Positions 35,074 to 44,202 of a DNA stretch of 64,000 nucleotides are shown one piece after another (positions within the stretch are counted from its first letter, which is position 1; every line of letters begins with the position of its first letter). Made by a program: the position numbers and the translations under genes. The notes under the pieces were generated by a model, which did not search any database, was not told where the DNA came from, and was given only the letters and a program-made list of their open reading frames with translations. Source of the stretch: Sulfuricurvum sp. (GTDB taxonomy: Bacteria > Campylobacterota > Campylobacteria > Campylobacterales > Sulfurimonadaceae); NCBI GenBank assembly GCA_028714915.1, contig JAQTLL010000001.1:1-64000 (forward strand). The letters run 5' to 3'.

Positions 35074-36266
35074 AGTGCCTCCTTCAATTCACGATTTAAT
35101 TTCCATCCGGCAAGTCCCAAACAGATACTCCCAAAAAGGATTAATGCCCCCAAGGGAGGTAAAATATCACTCACATGCGCATTGTGTAAAAAGAGTGCTA
35201 AAAACGATTCCAATCCCCATGACATCGGTGAGAGAAGTGCCAACTGCTGCATAAAATCAGGCATCACAAATAACGGCACCATAATCCCGCCGATGGCTGC
35301 AAAGATAATATTCAGCACTCCCCCGATAGTAACCGCCTGATCGGTCGTGCGAACAAACGAAGCAAGAGCCAAAGCATACGAGATGGAGGCAAAACTCAGC
35401 ACCGAGGAAACCACCAACAGCGCGCCTATATTGTCCCCGATATTTAAAGCATCCCCGCCAAAACGGGGCACCACAAACATCCCCACCATAAGCATAGCAA
35501 CAAACTGTATTTGATTGATCACAAAATACGGGATCATTTTGGAGAGTAATACCCCAGTAACCGATACATTCATCACAGCCAACCGTGCCAATGTCCCAAG
35601 ACGACGCTCATTTACAAACGTATTGGAGATGGGAATGATGATAAAAAACATCGAGAAGATAAGCCATGCGGGGACACTTTGCTGAACCGAGGTCGGTCGG
35701 ACATCCGTAGACTCTTCCCCACGTAAAAAGTGCTCTTCAAACCAAACCTTATCGACCAAGGCTGCTTCTTTTTCCTCTCTTGTCATCCATGGATTGAGGG
35801 AACTCATTTGATTGATCATGTTGATTTTTGCCGCTGTCCCCCCAACTGCCGTTTCAAATAATATTTTTGCAATAGGAGTTGCTTCAGGACTAATAAGGAC
35901 GGTTAGTTTCCTATTCTGCGGAGTGTTTTTATGGGTTGCTTCATCAAATCCAGCGCGAACGACAACCCCTAACAAAATATCTCTTTCCATCATTTGAGCA
36001 GGAACCTGTGTCGTTTTTCCTTCGCTCCACTCAAATCCTTTGATGGCTTTGAGATGTGCTACAAAATCACGGGATGCGGTGGTATTTTCTTCACACACGA
36101 CCATCGCTTTGAGATGAACACCAGAGTTTTGAGAAAACGCATCGCGCATTGCCAAACTCATAATCAAAATAAAAAGAGACGGCATCACAAACAGCACCAT
36201 CAGAGCATGAATATCACGCTTTAAAAGCCAAAATTCTTTGAGTATTCCTGCTAAATATCGTCTCAT
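35070..36266 (-). CDS. ABC-2 type transporter permease
   Basis: A 398-residue permease with one N-terminal helix, a large extracytoplasmic loop (about 45-190) and five C-terminal helices, the ABC-2 / YhhJ-like layout. It overlaps the ATPase gene (ATGA). Located among pigment genes, it probably helps export the product or a precursor. It could instead serve a separate drug- or lipid-export role. Confidence 0.82.
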   Translation of the reverse strand: MRRYLAGILKEFWLLKRDIHALMVLFVMPSLFILIMSLAMRDAFSQNSGVHLKAMVVCEENTTASRDFVAHLKAIKGFEWSEGKTTQVPAQMMERDILLGVVVRAGFDEATHKNTPQNRKLTVLISPEATPIAKILFETAVGGTAAKINMINQMSSLNPWMTREEKEAALVDKVWFEEHFLRGEESTDVRPTSVQQSVPAWLIFSMFFIIIPISNTFVNERRLGTLARLAVMNVSVTGVLLSKMIPYFVINQIQFVAMLMVGMFVVPRFGGDALNIGDNIGALLVVSSVLSFASISYALALASFVRTTDQAVTIGGVLNIIFAAIGGIMVPLFVMPDFMQQLALLSPMSWGLESFLALFLHNAHVSDILPPLGALILFGSICLGLAGWKLNRELKEAL

Positions 36267-36976
36267 TTTTGGACATTCTCTTCAAGATACTGTTCCAAAC
36301 TCTCACCATCACGCAAAAGATTTTCCGCTAGATCATTCGCCACAACAACTCCTTGGTCAAGAATAACCAATCTGTCACAAATTTTTTCAATCTCTTGCAA
36401 GTAGTGCGATATATACAAAATAGTCGTTCCCCGTTCCCGAGACATTTTTACAAGTGTTTCCAAAATAATCTCACGCGACTCTCTATCCACCCCGACCGTA
36501 GGTTCATCTAAATAGAGTATCGGAGGATTTCCCAACAAGCCAATCGCCAAATTCAGACGTTTTTGCATCCCGCCAGAATAGTGTGATACCCGCACATCCA
36601 AAACCTCCCCCAAAGAGGTAGCAGCAACCACCTCGTCCATAGAACGTGTGAGTTTTTTCCCGCCAAGCCCCAAAATCATCCCAAAATAGGTCAAATTTTC
36701 ACGTCCTGTCAGCTGGGGATACAGTGACGTTTTTTGAGGAACGTACCCAATCTTTTCGCGCGCGTGCGTCATATTTTCAAAAAGCTCAACCCCATCAATT
36801 TGTACCGAACCCGTATCAGGACGAGTCAACCCGCAGAGTATCCCCATTAAAGTCGTTTTTCCGGCACCGTTACGCCCGATCAACCCCGTAATTGACCCAC
36901 GTGGAACAAAGAAAGAGACCCCATTTAACGCTGATTTTTCACCAAAAGTTTTGGTGACGTTGAGAGTAGAAATCAC
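36263..36976 (-). CDS. ABC transporter ATP-binding protein
   Basis: A 237-residue ATPase with Walker A GRNGAGKTT, the signature YSGGMQKRL and Walker B ILYLDEPT. It forms the transporter with the ABC-2 permease that follows. The GTG start overlaps the upstream ACP stop by GTGA, so translation is coupled to the ACP. Confidence 0.88.
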   Translation of the reverse strand: MISTLNVTKTFGEKSALNGVSFFVPRGSITGLIGRNGAGKTTLMGILCGLTRPDTGSVQIDGVELFENMTHAREKIGYVPQKTSLYPQLTGRENLTYFGMILGLGGKKLTRSMDEVVAATSLGEVLDVRVSHYSGGMQKRLNLAIGLLGNPPILYLDEPTVGVDRESREIILETLVKMSRERGTTILYISHYLQEIEKICDRLVILDQGVVVANDLAENLLRDGESLEQYLEENVQK

Positions 36977-37227
36977 ACTTTTTTGTTTTGATTAATAAAA
37001 TCGGTCAACGTGCGAATAGAGACAAAAATCTCTTTGGATTGCCCAACATTGTCAATCTTAATCCCATACTGATTGTCCAAATAAATAACCAACTCGATTG
37101 CATCAACCGAATCAAGACCCAAACCTTCACCAAACAATGCGGCATCGTCTCCAATCTCATCCGCACTCATATCCTCAAGTCCCAATGCTTCGATTAATTG
37201 TTCTTTTACTGTTGTATATTCAACCAT
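36973..37227 (-). CDS. Acyl carrier protein
   Basis: An 84-residue ACP with attachment Ser40 in GLDSVDAIEL. It is the first gene of a minus-strand run (ACP, ABC ATPase, permease, ACP, ketosynthases). An AGGAAG site precedes the ATG. It is divergent from the LpxL-like acyltransferase at 37312. Confidence 0.87.
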   Translation of the reverse strand: MVEYTTVKEQLIEALGLEDMSADEIGDDAALFGEGLGLDSVDAIELVIYLDNQYGIKIDNVGQSKEIFVSIRTLTDFINQNKKV

Positions 37228-37283
37228 AATTGCTTCCTAATGTTTATTATCCCTATTTTATCCAATTTTAGCTCACCGAAAGC

Positions 37284-37305
37284 TATAATCTCGAAAAAAT
37301 AAGGG
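37284..37305 (+). promoter_or_regulatory. Promoter and ribosome binding site of the LpxL-like acyltransferase
   Basis: TATAAT at 37284-37289 and AAGGG at 37301-37305 precede the plus-strand ATG at 37312. The -10 to start distance is short, which gives a leader of about 15-20 bases. No clear -35 hexamer is seen. Confidence 0.5.
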
Positions 37306-37311
37306 CTAAAA

Positions 37312-38181
37312 ATGATTAAACAGCGAGGTAGCGGAACAGGTCTTTTTATCGTCTATCTTTTTTTCCGACTTTTTGGCTACACGGGATTGCGCTTTATCCT
37401 CTTTTTCGTCGTTTTCTATTTTTCCATCACGACACCCTCGCTCAAACGCTCTTTACGTGACTATTATCTTCTGTGTACGGGGAAATTTAACTACCGTATC
37501 TACTATCGACATCTCTTTATGTTCGCCCTTGTTTTTGCCGATCGTTTTTTGAGCAAAAAATTTACCCAGCGTTATCATGTAAGCGCAAAAAATGAAAAAC
37601 CGTATCTTACCGATGCCACCAAAGGGGTATTGTTCCTTTTTTCTCATGTGGGGGATTGGAGCACGTGTGGATTACTCCCTTCACAGCGAAATGTCCCCAT
37701 CAATATCGTGATGCAAGAGGCAATCAAAGAAAGTATTCAAGGTTTTGGAAAATTTATCGAAGGAGAATCTGCCAATACTATGAAAGTTATCGACCTCTCC
37801 GAAGGATCTATTGCCGTCGCCATTCAAGTAGCCCGTGCGTTTCAAAACGGAGAGATTGTCGCCATGATGGCGGATCGCTTTTTGACCAAAGAGGGGAGTG
37901 TCCCCGTCACTTTTTTAGGTAGAAAAATCCTGATGAACAAAAACCCGTTTGAGGTCGCTTATAATCGTAAAGTTCCCCTCATCGCCCTTCTCTCGTTACG
38001 CGAAAGTGACTATCACTACAATGCCTATTATTACTGGCTAACTCCATACAACACCACAACTCCCAAAGAAGAAGCGATTGCGGCAGCTGCCCAAGAGTAC
38101 GCTGATATTTTAGAAAAAGTGGTGAGGGAACATCCCGATCAATGGTTTAACCATTATGATTTTTTTGCGCCGCACTCATAA
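37312..38181 (+). CDS. LpxL/HtrB-like lipid acyltransferase
   Basis: A 289-residue protein of the lipid A late-acyltransferase family. It has an N-terminal membrane helix (about 25-45) and the H-x4-D motif HVGDWS. Homologues occur in aryl polyene clusters, where they may attach an acyl or polyene group to an acceptor lipid. It is the second plus-strand gene of the cluster. Its last 35 bases overlap the end of the convergent PlsC-type gene. Confidence 0.75.
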   Translation: MIKQRGSGTGLFIVYLFFRLFGYTGLRFILFFVVFYFSITTPSLKRSLRDYYLLCTGKFNYRIYYRHLFMFALVFADRFLSKKFTQRYHVSAKNEKPYLTDATKGVLFLFSHVGDWSTCGLLPSQRNVPINIVMQEAIKESIQGFGKFIEGESANTMKVIDLSEGSIAVAIQVARAFQNGEIVAMMADRFLTKEGSVPVTFLGRKILMNKNPFEVAYNRKVPLIALLSLRESDYHYNAYYYWLTPYNTTTPKEEAIAAAAQEYADILEKVVREHPDQWFNHYDFFAPHS

Positions 38182-39391
38182 CATCCCAAACTCTGCTCTT
38201 CAACACCTCAGCACTCTCTTCAGGATAGTGCGTTATCGGTTCTAAAAATTCTATTTTTATCGTACTGTTTTGTACCTTTTGCCAATGAATCGTCCCTTTT
38301 GGAACCAAAAGCCGTGTACCTGAAATGATGATGGGGACTATCGGCACTCCCGATTCAACTGAGAGTGAAAAGGCACCTTTTTTAAATGGCAGCAATTTCC
38401 CCTGTGTCTCACGTGAACCCTCAGGAAAAATCAATACATTGCTCCCCTCTCGCAGTTTTTGCAATAGGGCATGAAGCGAATTGTTGCCAGCTCCATCGAT
38501 CACCCCCAAAAGTTTTGCAATCCCTCGGATACTCCACGAAAACGCATCCTTCTTGTTGGTCAAATGGTACAAATCAGTAATGTATGCTCCCATCAACGGA
38601 TAATCGAGCCACGATTCGTGATTGGCAACATACAACGTGGTATTGTTAGGATTACGATTTGAATTACCGATGATTTCAATTGTTCCAACACCCGGAGAAA
38701 ATCGGAAAAATAACCGAAACATAGCCGCAGTCACCCGCTGAAAGAAAATATGGGGCTTGGGTCTTTTCATTAGTCGATTATAGGCATATCCCACGATGGC
38801 AGGGATAAATCCCATCACGATTACCCCGCCAAAAAGTCCGTATCCCCAAATATTTCGCACCGCTTGAAAAATTTGTTCTCGATGAGCGAAACTAAGCTGA
38901 AGTACCATCGCCATACCAAAATAGAGATACCACCCCGCAAAAGAGTACAAAGCCCAAAGAACCGTATCACTTTTCACCACCAAATAAAGATGAATCAGGC
39001 TGTTGATCGTCAATACACCAATCCAGAACCAGTGCGAGACAATGACATCTTTCATCTCTTGCTCACTAAGCGGGCGTTTTTTAAATTTTTCGACCCACGT
39101 TATAAGCGGGTACCGTTTTGTGAGGACGGAGACCACAAAATAGGTCAAAAAGAGGAGAGAAAGAAGGAGAGGATAGAGCTTAAGGGCAATAAAATTGCCT
39201 GAAAAATACGCCCCGATTCCTAATACAATCGCAATAAAAGGAGAAACAAAATCCTTAAGAGGTTTATGGGTAATCCACGATAAAAGAGCCAACCCGCTAC
39301 CCGCTCCGGCAAATAAAAGACCCGCAATAGATACCCCAAAATAATGATACGCAATCAAAACAAAGGGAATATAGGCGAGGGTAAAAATCAT
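38147..39391 (-). CDS. Membrane domain (COG4648-like) fused to PlsC-type acyltransferase
   Basis: A 414-residue fusion. Residues 1-205 hold about five to seven membrane helices resembling the predicted membrane protein COG4648/ApeG of aryl polyene clusters. Residues 215-410 are a PlsC acyltransferase with NHESWLD and FPEGSRE. The two parts are usually separate genes in such clusters. It probably acylates the polyene product or an anchoring lipid. It shares an ATGA overlap with the ACP gene upstream. Confidence 0.75.
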   Translation of the reverse strand: MIFTLAYIPFVLIAYHYFGVSIAGLLFAGAGSGLALLSWITHKPLKDFVSPFIAIVLGIGAYFSGNFIALKLYPLLLSLLFLTYFVVSVLTKRYPLITWVEKFKKRPLSEQEMKDVIVSHWFWIGVLTINSLIHLYLVVKSDTVLWALYSFAGWYLYFGMAMVLQLSFAHREQIFQAVRNIWGYGLFGGVIVMGFIPAIVGYAYNRLMKRPKPHIFFQRVTAAMFRLFFRFSPGVGTIEIIGNSNRNPNNTTLYVANHESWLDYPLMGAYITDLYHLTNKKDAFSWSIRGIAKLLGVIDGAGNNSLHALLQKLREGSNVLIFPEGSRETQGKLLPFKKGAFSLSVESGVPIVPIIISGTRLLVPKGTIHWQKVQNSTIKIEFLEPITHYPEESAEVLKSRVWDVMSAAQKNHNG

Positions 39392-39633
39392 TCTTTGGTA
39401 ATATGTCTTTCCAGCTGTCCTACAATATCCCCAACCGTTCCGATAGAAGAGCCCATCTCCCGCTCAAAATGAAAACCGTACTCTTTCTCCAACGCACAGA
39501 TAAGATCAAACATATCCAAACTATCAAGCCCTAAATCTTCGACAAGCAATTTATCCGATGTAATCTCGTGAGCTTCTTTCTCGAACTGCTCTACGATAAT
39601 TTCTTGAACTTTGTTAAACACGTCACTGTTCAT
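39388..39633 (-). CDS. Acyl carrier protein
   Basis: An 81-residue ACP with attachment Ser38 in GLDSLDMFDL. The start at 39633 has an AAAGGGA site; a longer frame to 39696 overlaps the ketosynthase gene and is rejected. It lies between the FabF-type ketosynthase (39650) and the membrane-acyltransferase fusion. Confidence 0.87.
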   Translation of the reverse strand: MNSDVFNKVQEIIVEQFEKEAHEITSDKLLVEDLGLDSLDMFDLICALEKEYGFHFEREMGSSIGTVGDIVGQLERHITKE

Positions 39634-39649
39634 TTCTATCCCTTTAAAA

Positions 39650-40870
39650 TTAGATTTTTTTGATGATGATCGAGGTATTAATCCCCCCGAACGCAAAATT
39701 ATTATTCATAACGGCTTTGATCTCGGTCTCTCGATGCGAACGAATGTAGTCCAAAGGGGCACAGGCAGGATCAACGGTCTCCAAGTTTTTATTGGCGGGT
39801 AAAAACGATTCATTGAGCGCCATCAGCGAAACGATACTCTCAAACGCTCCGCCACCGCCGAACATATGTCCTGTGTACCCTTTAATACTGCTAATAGGGG
39901 TATTATGCCCAAAAACACGATGGACTGCAATCGATTCAAAAATATCCCCTTTGGGAGTAGCCGTTGCGTGCGCATTGATGTACCCAATATCTTCGGGATT
40001 GAGCTTGGCATCAGCAAGGGCATCACGCATAACCTGCTCCATCCCCCGTTCTGAGGGGAGAGTGATATGACTTCCATCACATCCCGTGGCATATCCGACG
40101 ATTTCACCCAAAATCACTGCTCCACGAGCCTTTGCATGTTCATACTCTTCGAGTACCAATGCCCCTGAACCCTCTGAAACGATAAGTCCTGAACGTCCAA
40201 TATCAAACGGACGCGATGCAGCTTGGGCGTTATTGTTGTACCCGATAGCCGTTGCCCCCATGCTGTCAAAAATCCCCGCTTCGACGTAGTGCAACCCTTC
40301 ACCACCACCTACGAGCATCACATCACTCATCCCGTACTTAATCGACTCATACCCAGCACCGATAGCTTGGGAAGAGGCAGTGCACGCCGAACTTGTTGGA
40401 ATATTACGCCCGATAACACCAAACATCACCGCCAAATTCGCCGCTACGGTATGGCTCATAAAACGTAAAAAAGCGGTCGCATTTTGACGACCGAATCCAC
40501 TGTTGTGAGAGACATCTTCGGCGTATTCAAACAGTGTTTCCAACCCGCCCATTGCCGAGCCAAACGAGATACCTGTTTTATGCGCGGTAACGTGTTCACG
40601 GCTTAGACCGCTTTGCTCAACAGCTCTTTTGAGTGAGAGGGCGCACATCATCGCCACACGATCCATAGTACGACGGTAAGCTCTCGGAATTTCACTAAAA
40701 TCGCTTACGGGAACAACACCCGCAATGCGTGCTTCAAGCCCGTTGACACCACTCCACTCATCCATAAAACGGATACCGCTTTTCATGTGCTCTAACGACG
40801 TCCGCAAATCTGCCATATTATCGCCAATAGGTGAATAAAAACCTGTTCCCGTAATCACAACTCGTCGCAT
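39650..40870 (-). CDS. Beta-ketoacyl-ACP synthase II-like (ApeR-like)
   Basis: A 406-residue FabF-type enzyme with catalytic Cys163 (SACTASS), NAHATATP and GYTGHMFGGGG. It is joined by TAATG to the FabG-type reductase, the same order as the KS-KR pair of aryl polyene clusters. It probably carries out an initiating or extending condensation on the aryl-ACP. Confidence 0.87.
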   Translation of the reverse strand: MRRVVITGTGFYSPIGDNMADLRTSLEHMKSGIRFMDEWSGVNGLEARIAGVVPVSDFSEIPRAYRRTMDRVAMMCALSLKRAVEQSGLSREHVTAHKTGISFGSAMGGLETLFEYAEDVSHNSGFGRQNATAFLRFMSHTVAANLAVMFGVIGRNIPTSSACTASSQAIGAGYESIKYGMSDVMLVGGGEGLHYVEAGIFDSMGATAIGYNNNAQAASRPFDIGRSGLIVSEGSGALVLEEYEHAKARGAVILGEIVGYATGCDGSHITLPSERGMEQVMRDALADAKLNPEDIGYINAHATATPKGDIFESIAVHRVFGHNTPISSIKGYTGHMFGGGGAFESIVSLMALNESFLPANKNLETVDPACAPLDYIRSHRETEIKAVMNNNFAFGGINTSIIIKKI

Positions 40871-41562
40871 TATCGTACCATCCCGCCCGAAATATTAACC
40901 ACTTCCGCCGTCATATACGACGCTTTATCCGCAAGGAAGAAAATCACTTCCGCCACTTCTTCAGGTTTTCCAAATCGCTTCATCGGAATCATCTTTTCAA
41001 AATCTTTTTCATTAAATCCTGCCGTCATCTCCGAGTGGATAAAACCGGGGACAACGCAGTTGGCGCGGATTTTATACCGCGCAACTTCAAGAGCAAGCGA
41101 TTTGGTCATCGCAATCATCCCCCCCTTTGAAGCGGCATAATTGGCTTGACCGATGTTTCCAACAACCCCCGCAACGGAAGCCACATTGACAATAGCACCG
41201 TTCTTTTGTTTTTGCATGGCAGGAAGCAAGGCTTTGGTCACATAGTAGGTTCCCGTGAGATTGGTTTGAATCACGTCATCCCAATCCGCATCTTCGAGCC
41301 AAAAGAAAAGCTTGTCTTTCGTTTTACCGGCATTGTTGACCAAGACATCGACAGAAATCCCCTCCAACGCAGTACGAACGCTCTCACCTGAAGCAATATC
41401 AAACCCGACACTTTGAGCATTGCCCAACTCTTCGACCAAGGCATCTGCTTTTTCTTTATTGCTGTGGTAATGGATGTAGACAAAATAACCATTGGCCGAA
41501 AACATCCGAACAGCGGCTTCACCGATTGCACCTGTGCCGCCGGTAATGAGAACTTTCTTCAC
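40870..41562 (-). CDS. 3-oxoacyl-ACP reductase (FabG-like, ApeQ-like)
   Basis: A 230-residue short-chain dehydrogenase with the NADPH-binding GGTGAIGEA motif (residues 8-16), NNAG, and the catalytic YAASKGG. It reduces the 3-keto group in each polyene extension cycle. The GTG start overlaps the ammonia-lyase stop (GTGA), and its stop overlaps the ketosynthase start. Confidence 0.88.
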   Translation of the reverse strand: MKKVLITGGTGAIGEAAVRMFSANGYFVYIHYHSNKEKADALVEELGNAQSVGFDIASGESVRTALEGISVDVLVNNAGKTKDKLFFWLEDADWDDVIQTNLTGTYYVTKALLPAMQKQKNGAIVNVASVAGVVGNIGQANYAASKGGMIAMTKSLALEVARYKIRANCVVPGFIHSEMTAGFNEKDFEKMIPMKRFGKPEEVAEVIFFLADKASYMTAEVVNISGGMVR

Positions 41563-43079
41563 ACCAACTCTCCGCGAAGCAACATGGCTTTAAGGGTCAC
41601 AATATCCCCATCCAATCGACGATCTTCAATCAATGGTGCTGAGATGGCGCGGATTTTGGTATACAGCGCTTGCGCAAACGGAGAAAACTTCTCAACGCCT
41701 CGAATATCCATTGCTTGCGCTATTCCCAACATGGCGATTGCAAGCATCGAGGCAAATTCATCAATCCCCCCTTTGAGTCCCAATGCACCCGTAGTTCCCA
41801 TACTTACCTTGTCTTGATTCATCGACTCTGTAGAGCGTGAAAATGCACTGGATGGCAACATACGCATCATCACATCCGCACTGAGAGAACTGAGAGTGAT
41901 TTGCATCGCTTTAAATCCGTGGTGATAATGTTCTTTGGAGAGTTTAAGATTTTCACCCAAGCCACGGTTAAACTTATCATCCACCAAAACCGCAAACTGC
42001 TTGTCCAACAAATCCGCCATATTTGCCAAACAAATCTTTAACGTATCCGCCGAGTGTGCCATATATCCGCCGTAAAAATTACAGCCGGTATAAATGATTT
42101 GCTCCTCACAGTTAATCAGCGGGTTATCGCTCACCGAGTTAATCTCTGTCTCAACCCATTTTTTAGCCATTGCAAGATTGTCCCACGCGACACCCAAAAT
42201 CTGAGGAATACAGCGAATCGAATAACGGTCTTGGATATTATGGTGCTCCGCATCAAAAAAGCTTTGGTAACGGGTCAAACGGTCATGAACCAACGTCGCC
42301 CCTGCTAGTTTCCCTCTCAAATTTGAAGCACATTTGATTTGTCCCTCGAACGGTTTGACTTGATGGACAAACGGCTCTAACGCCGTCGTATCCGCTTCCA
42401 TCGCTTCAAACAATCCCGCTGAAAAGCTCTCAAGCCCCAGAAGCAAACGCTCAAAGTTTTCAATCTGAGCCACCAAAATTCCCGCCATCACCGACGTACC
42501 GTTCATAATTGCCAATGCCTCTTTGGGCTTGAACACATACGGCTGGATTCCGCACTCAACCAATACTTCGGCAGTGGAGCGTAATTGGGAACGATAAATC
42601 ACCTCTCGCTCTCCTGCAAGAGCTGCCGCGATATACGAAAGCGGTGTCAAATCCCCCGAAGCCCCAACAGAACCTTTGGAAGGAATAGCCGGCAATATAC
42701 CCAGTTCGAGAAATTTCAACATCGCTTCAAGGAGTTCTACGCTCACCCCTGAAAACCCTTTTGAAATACTGATAAGTCGTACTAAAACGATATTAAAAAT
42801 CTCTTTTTCAGAGAGAATCTCCCCCACACCACAGCCATGAAAACGGTACAAATTCACTTGCAATGTTTTGGCATCCTCAAAAACTAAATAGTTTTTCCCC
42901 GAATCGCCATACCCCGTTGTCACACCATAAATTGGATTGCCGTCACTAATTTCTTTCATCAGCAAGGCTTCTGCCGCACGAATTCTATCTCTAAAAATAA
43001 CACTGCTATCAAGCAACACAGACGAAGCATTGGCTACATTTTCAAAAGGGATAAATTGGTCGTTAATTGTTACTGTCAT
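41559..43079 (-). CDS. Aromatic amino acid ammonia-lyase (HAL/TAL/PAL family)
   Basis: A 506-residue lyase. The MIO cofactor triad Ala140-Ser141-Gly142 lies in GSVGASGDL, and the catalytic Tyr51 in YGVTTGYG. The substrate-selectivity pair is Phe80-His81, which differs from the Ser-His of typical histidine lyases and the His-Leu of known tyrosine lyases. In this cluster it should release 4-coumarate or cinnamate as polyene starter for the AMP ligase. It has a GGAGAG site and leads a coupled run with FabG and a ketosynthase. Confidence 0.85.
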   Translation of the reverse strand: MTVTINDQFIPFENVANASSVLLDSSVIFRDRIRAAEALLMKEISDGNPIYGVTTGYGDSGKNYLVFEDAKTLQVNLYRFHGCGVGEILSEKEIFNIVLVRLISISKGFSGVSVELLEAMLKFLELGILPAIPSKGSVGASGDLTPLSYIAAALAGEREVIYRSQLRSTAEVLVECGIQPYVFKPKEALAIMNGTSVMAGILVAQIENFERLLLGLESFSAGLFEAMEADTTALEPFVHQVKPFEGQIKCASNLRGKLAGATLVHDRLTRYQSFFDAEHHNIQDRYSIRCIPQILGVAWDNLAMAKKWVETEINSVSDNPLINCEEQIIYTGCNFYGGYMAHSADTLKICLANMADLLDKQFAVLVDDKFNRGLGENLKLSKEHYHHGFKAMQITLSSLSADVMMRMLPSSAFSRSTESMNQDKVSMGTTGALGLKGGIDEFASMLAIAMLGIAQAMDIRGVEKFSPFAQALYTKIRAISAPLIEDRRLDGDIVTLKAMLLRGELV

Positions 43080-43107
43080 GCTCGTTGTCTCTCCATTGTG
43101 TTTGTGT

Positions 43108-43818
43108 TCATTTTAGTATTCCTTTAAGTAAAAATAGTCGTAAAATAACGAGTTTTGCGTGCAAAAATATCATATGAAGGTTATCTTTCAGTTTATCGAA
43201 ATGAGTCACTCGGGTCTCATCATAGAGTGTTTTTACCATCACTTCCATCACTTTGCCACCTGCCCATAAGAATTTTACCAAATTTTCGATTTCAAACTCA
43301 TAGCGTACCGTAGAAGAAGGATAGCTCAAAAATTCTACCGGATAAAGACGAAACCCCGTTTGGGTATCACTCACCCACACTCCGCTCTCAACCCAGACCC
43401 AAAAATTCCCGATTTGCCGCCCGATAACCGAAGATTTCGGAGGATTGCACCCTTCAAAATCACGCACTCCTATTATCATTATATTTTCACGGCACGCATC
43501 TTCAAAAAGCTCTAAAAACTTGGGAATATCCTGCGCAAAATGCTGTCCATCCCCATCCATCGTCAAACAATGGTTAAACCCCATCTCTTTGGCTTTAAGG
43601 GCACCGGTACGAAGTCCAACCCCTTTCCCCTGATTTTTATTATGACGGACAACCGTTACATTCGTGTCCCTCTCTATCAATGTTTCAACAAGAACATCCG
43701 AACCGTCATCCACCACAATAATGGGAAGATTATAGGCTAAAACTTCTCTCACGACACGCGCAATGGTTTGAGGATTATTGTAGACGGGAATAAGGAGGCA
43801 GAGGCTATTGGATTTCAA
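43108..43818 (-). CDS. Family 2 glycosyltransferase
   Basis: A 236-residue GT-A enzyme with IPVYNN at residues 10-15, the VVDDGS motif and the metal-binding DGDGQH. It resembles polyprenyl-phosphate sugar transferases, but GT2 homologues also sit in aryl polyene clusters. It starts with TTG inside the dehydratase gene (14-base overlap). The acceptor is unknown; it may glycosylate a carrier or the pigment. Confidence 0.8.
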   Translation of the reverse strand: MKSNSLCLLIPVYNNPQTIARVVREVLAYNLPIIVVDDGSDVLVETLIERDTNVTVVRHNKNQGKGVGLRTGALKAKEMGFNHCLTMDGDGQHFAQDIPKFLELFEDACRENIMIIGVRDFEGCNPPKSSVIGRQIGNFWVWVESGVWVSDTQTGFRLYPVEFLSYPSSTVRYEFEIENLVKFLWAGGKVMEVMVKTLYDETRVTHFDKLKDNLHMIFLHAKLVILRLFLLKGILK

Positions 43819-44137
43819 GATTTATCTCACTGGCAATACAGGTATCCCTCACCAATCGAACTCTGACACCCACAGGACGCTGCTCTATCGACACCACCAC
43901 CTCATCATTGGGCAGCAACGGCTCCATAAATTTTGACCGACTAATCCCCACCACCTCAAAAGCAAAAATTTCCGCCGCAATATCAACATGCAAAAAAGCA
44001 GGAAGCAAAGGGTTTCCCTCGAAATGGGCTTTAAAAATCGGATGGTTTTCATCGGCTAAAATGATGACAACACTGCTAATATCTTTTGATTGTACAGTAT
44101 AAAGTTGCTGTGTAAATATATTCATAATTTTAAACAT
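43805..44137 (-). CDS. Hotdog-fold 3-hydroxyacyl-ACP dehydratase (ApeI-like)
   Basis: A 110-residue FabA/FabZ-like protein. The signature HPIFKAHFEGNPLLPAF includes the catalytic-type His38. It would act with the ApeP-like dehydratase to form polyene double bonds. A second ATG at 44125 is possible. It is the first gene at the right end of the pigment cluster. Confidence 0.75.
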   Translation of the reverse strand: MFKIMNIFTQQLYTVQSKDISSVVIILADENHPIFKAHFEGNPLLPAFLHVDIAAEIFAFEVVGISRSKFMEPLLPNDEVVVSIEQRPVGVRVRLVRDTCIASEINLEIQ

Positions 44138-44202
44138 AACCCTGTATTATTCTAACTACTATAAAATTATACAAAAACTTTTAACAATCTTAGATTAATT
44201 GC

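Noticed and set aside
39634..39696. Longer start for the ACP gene at 39388
   Set aside because: It would overlap the ketosynthase gene; the ATG at 39633 has a good ribosome binding site and normal ACP length.
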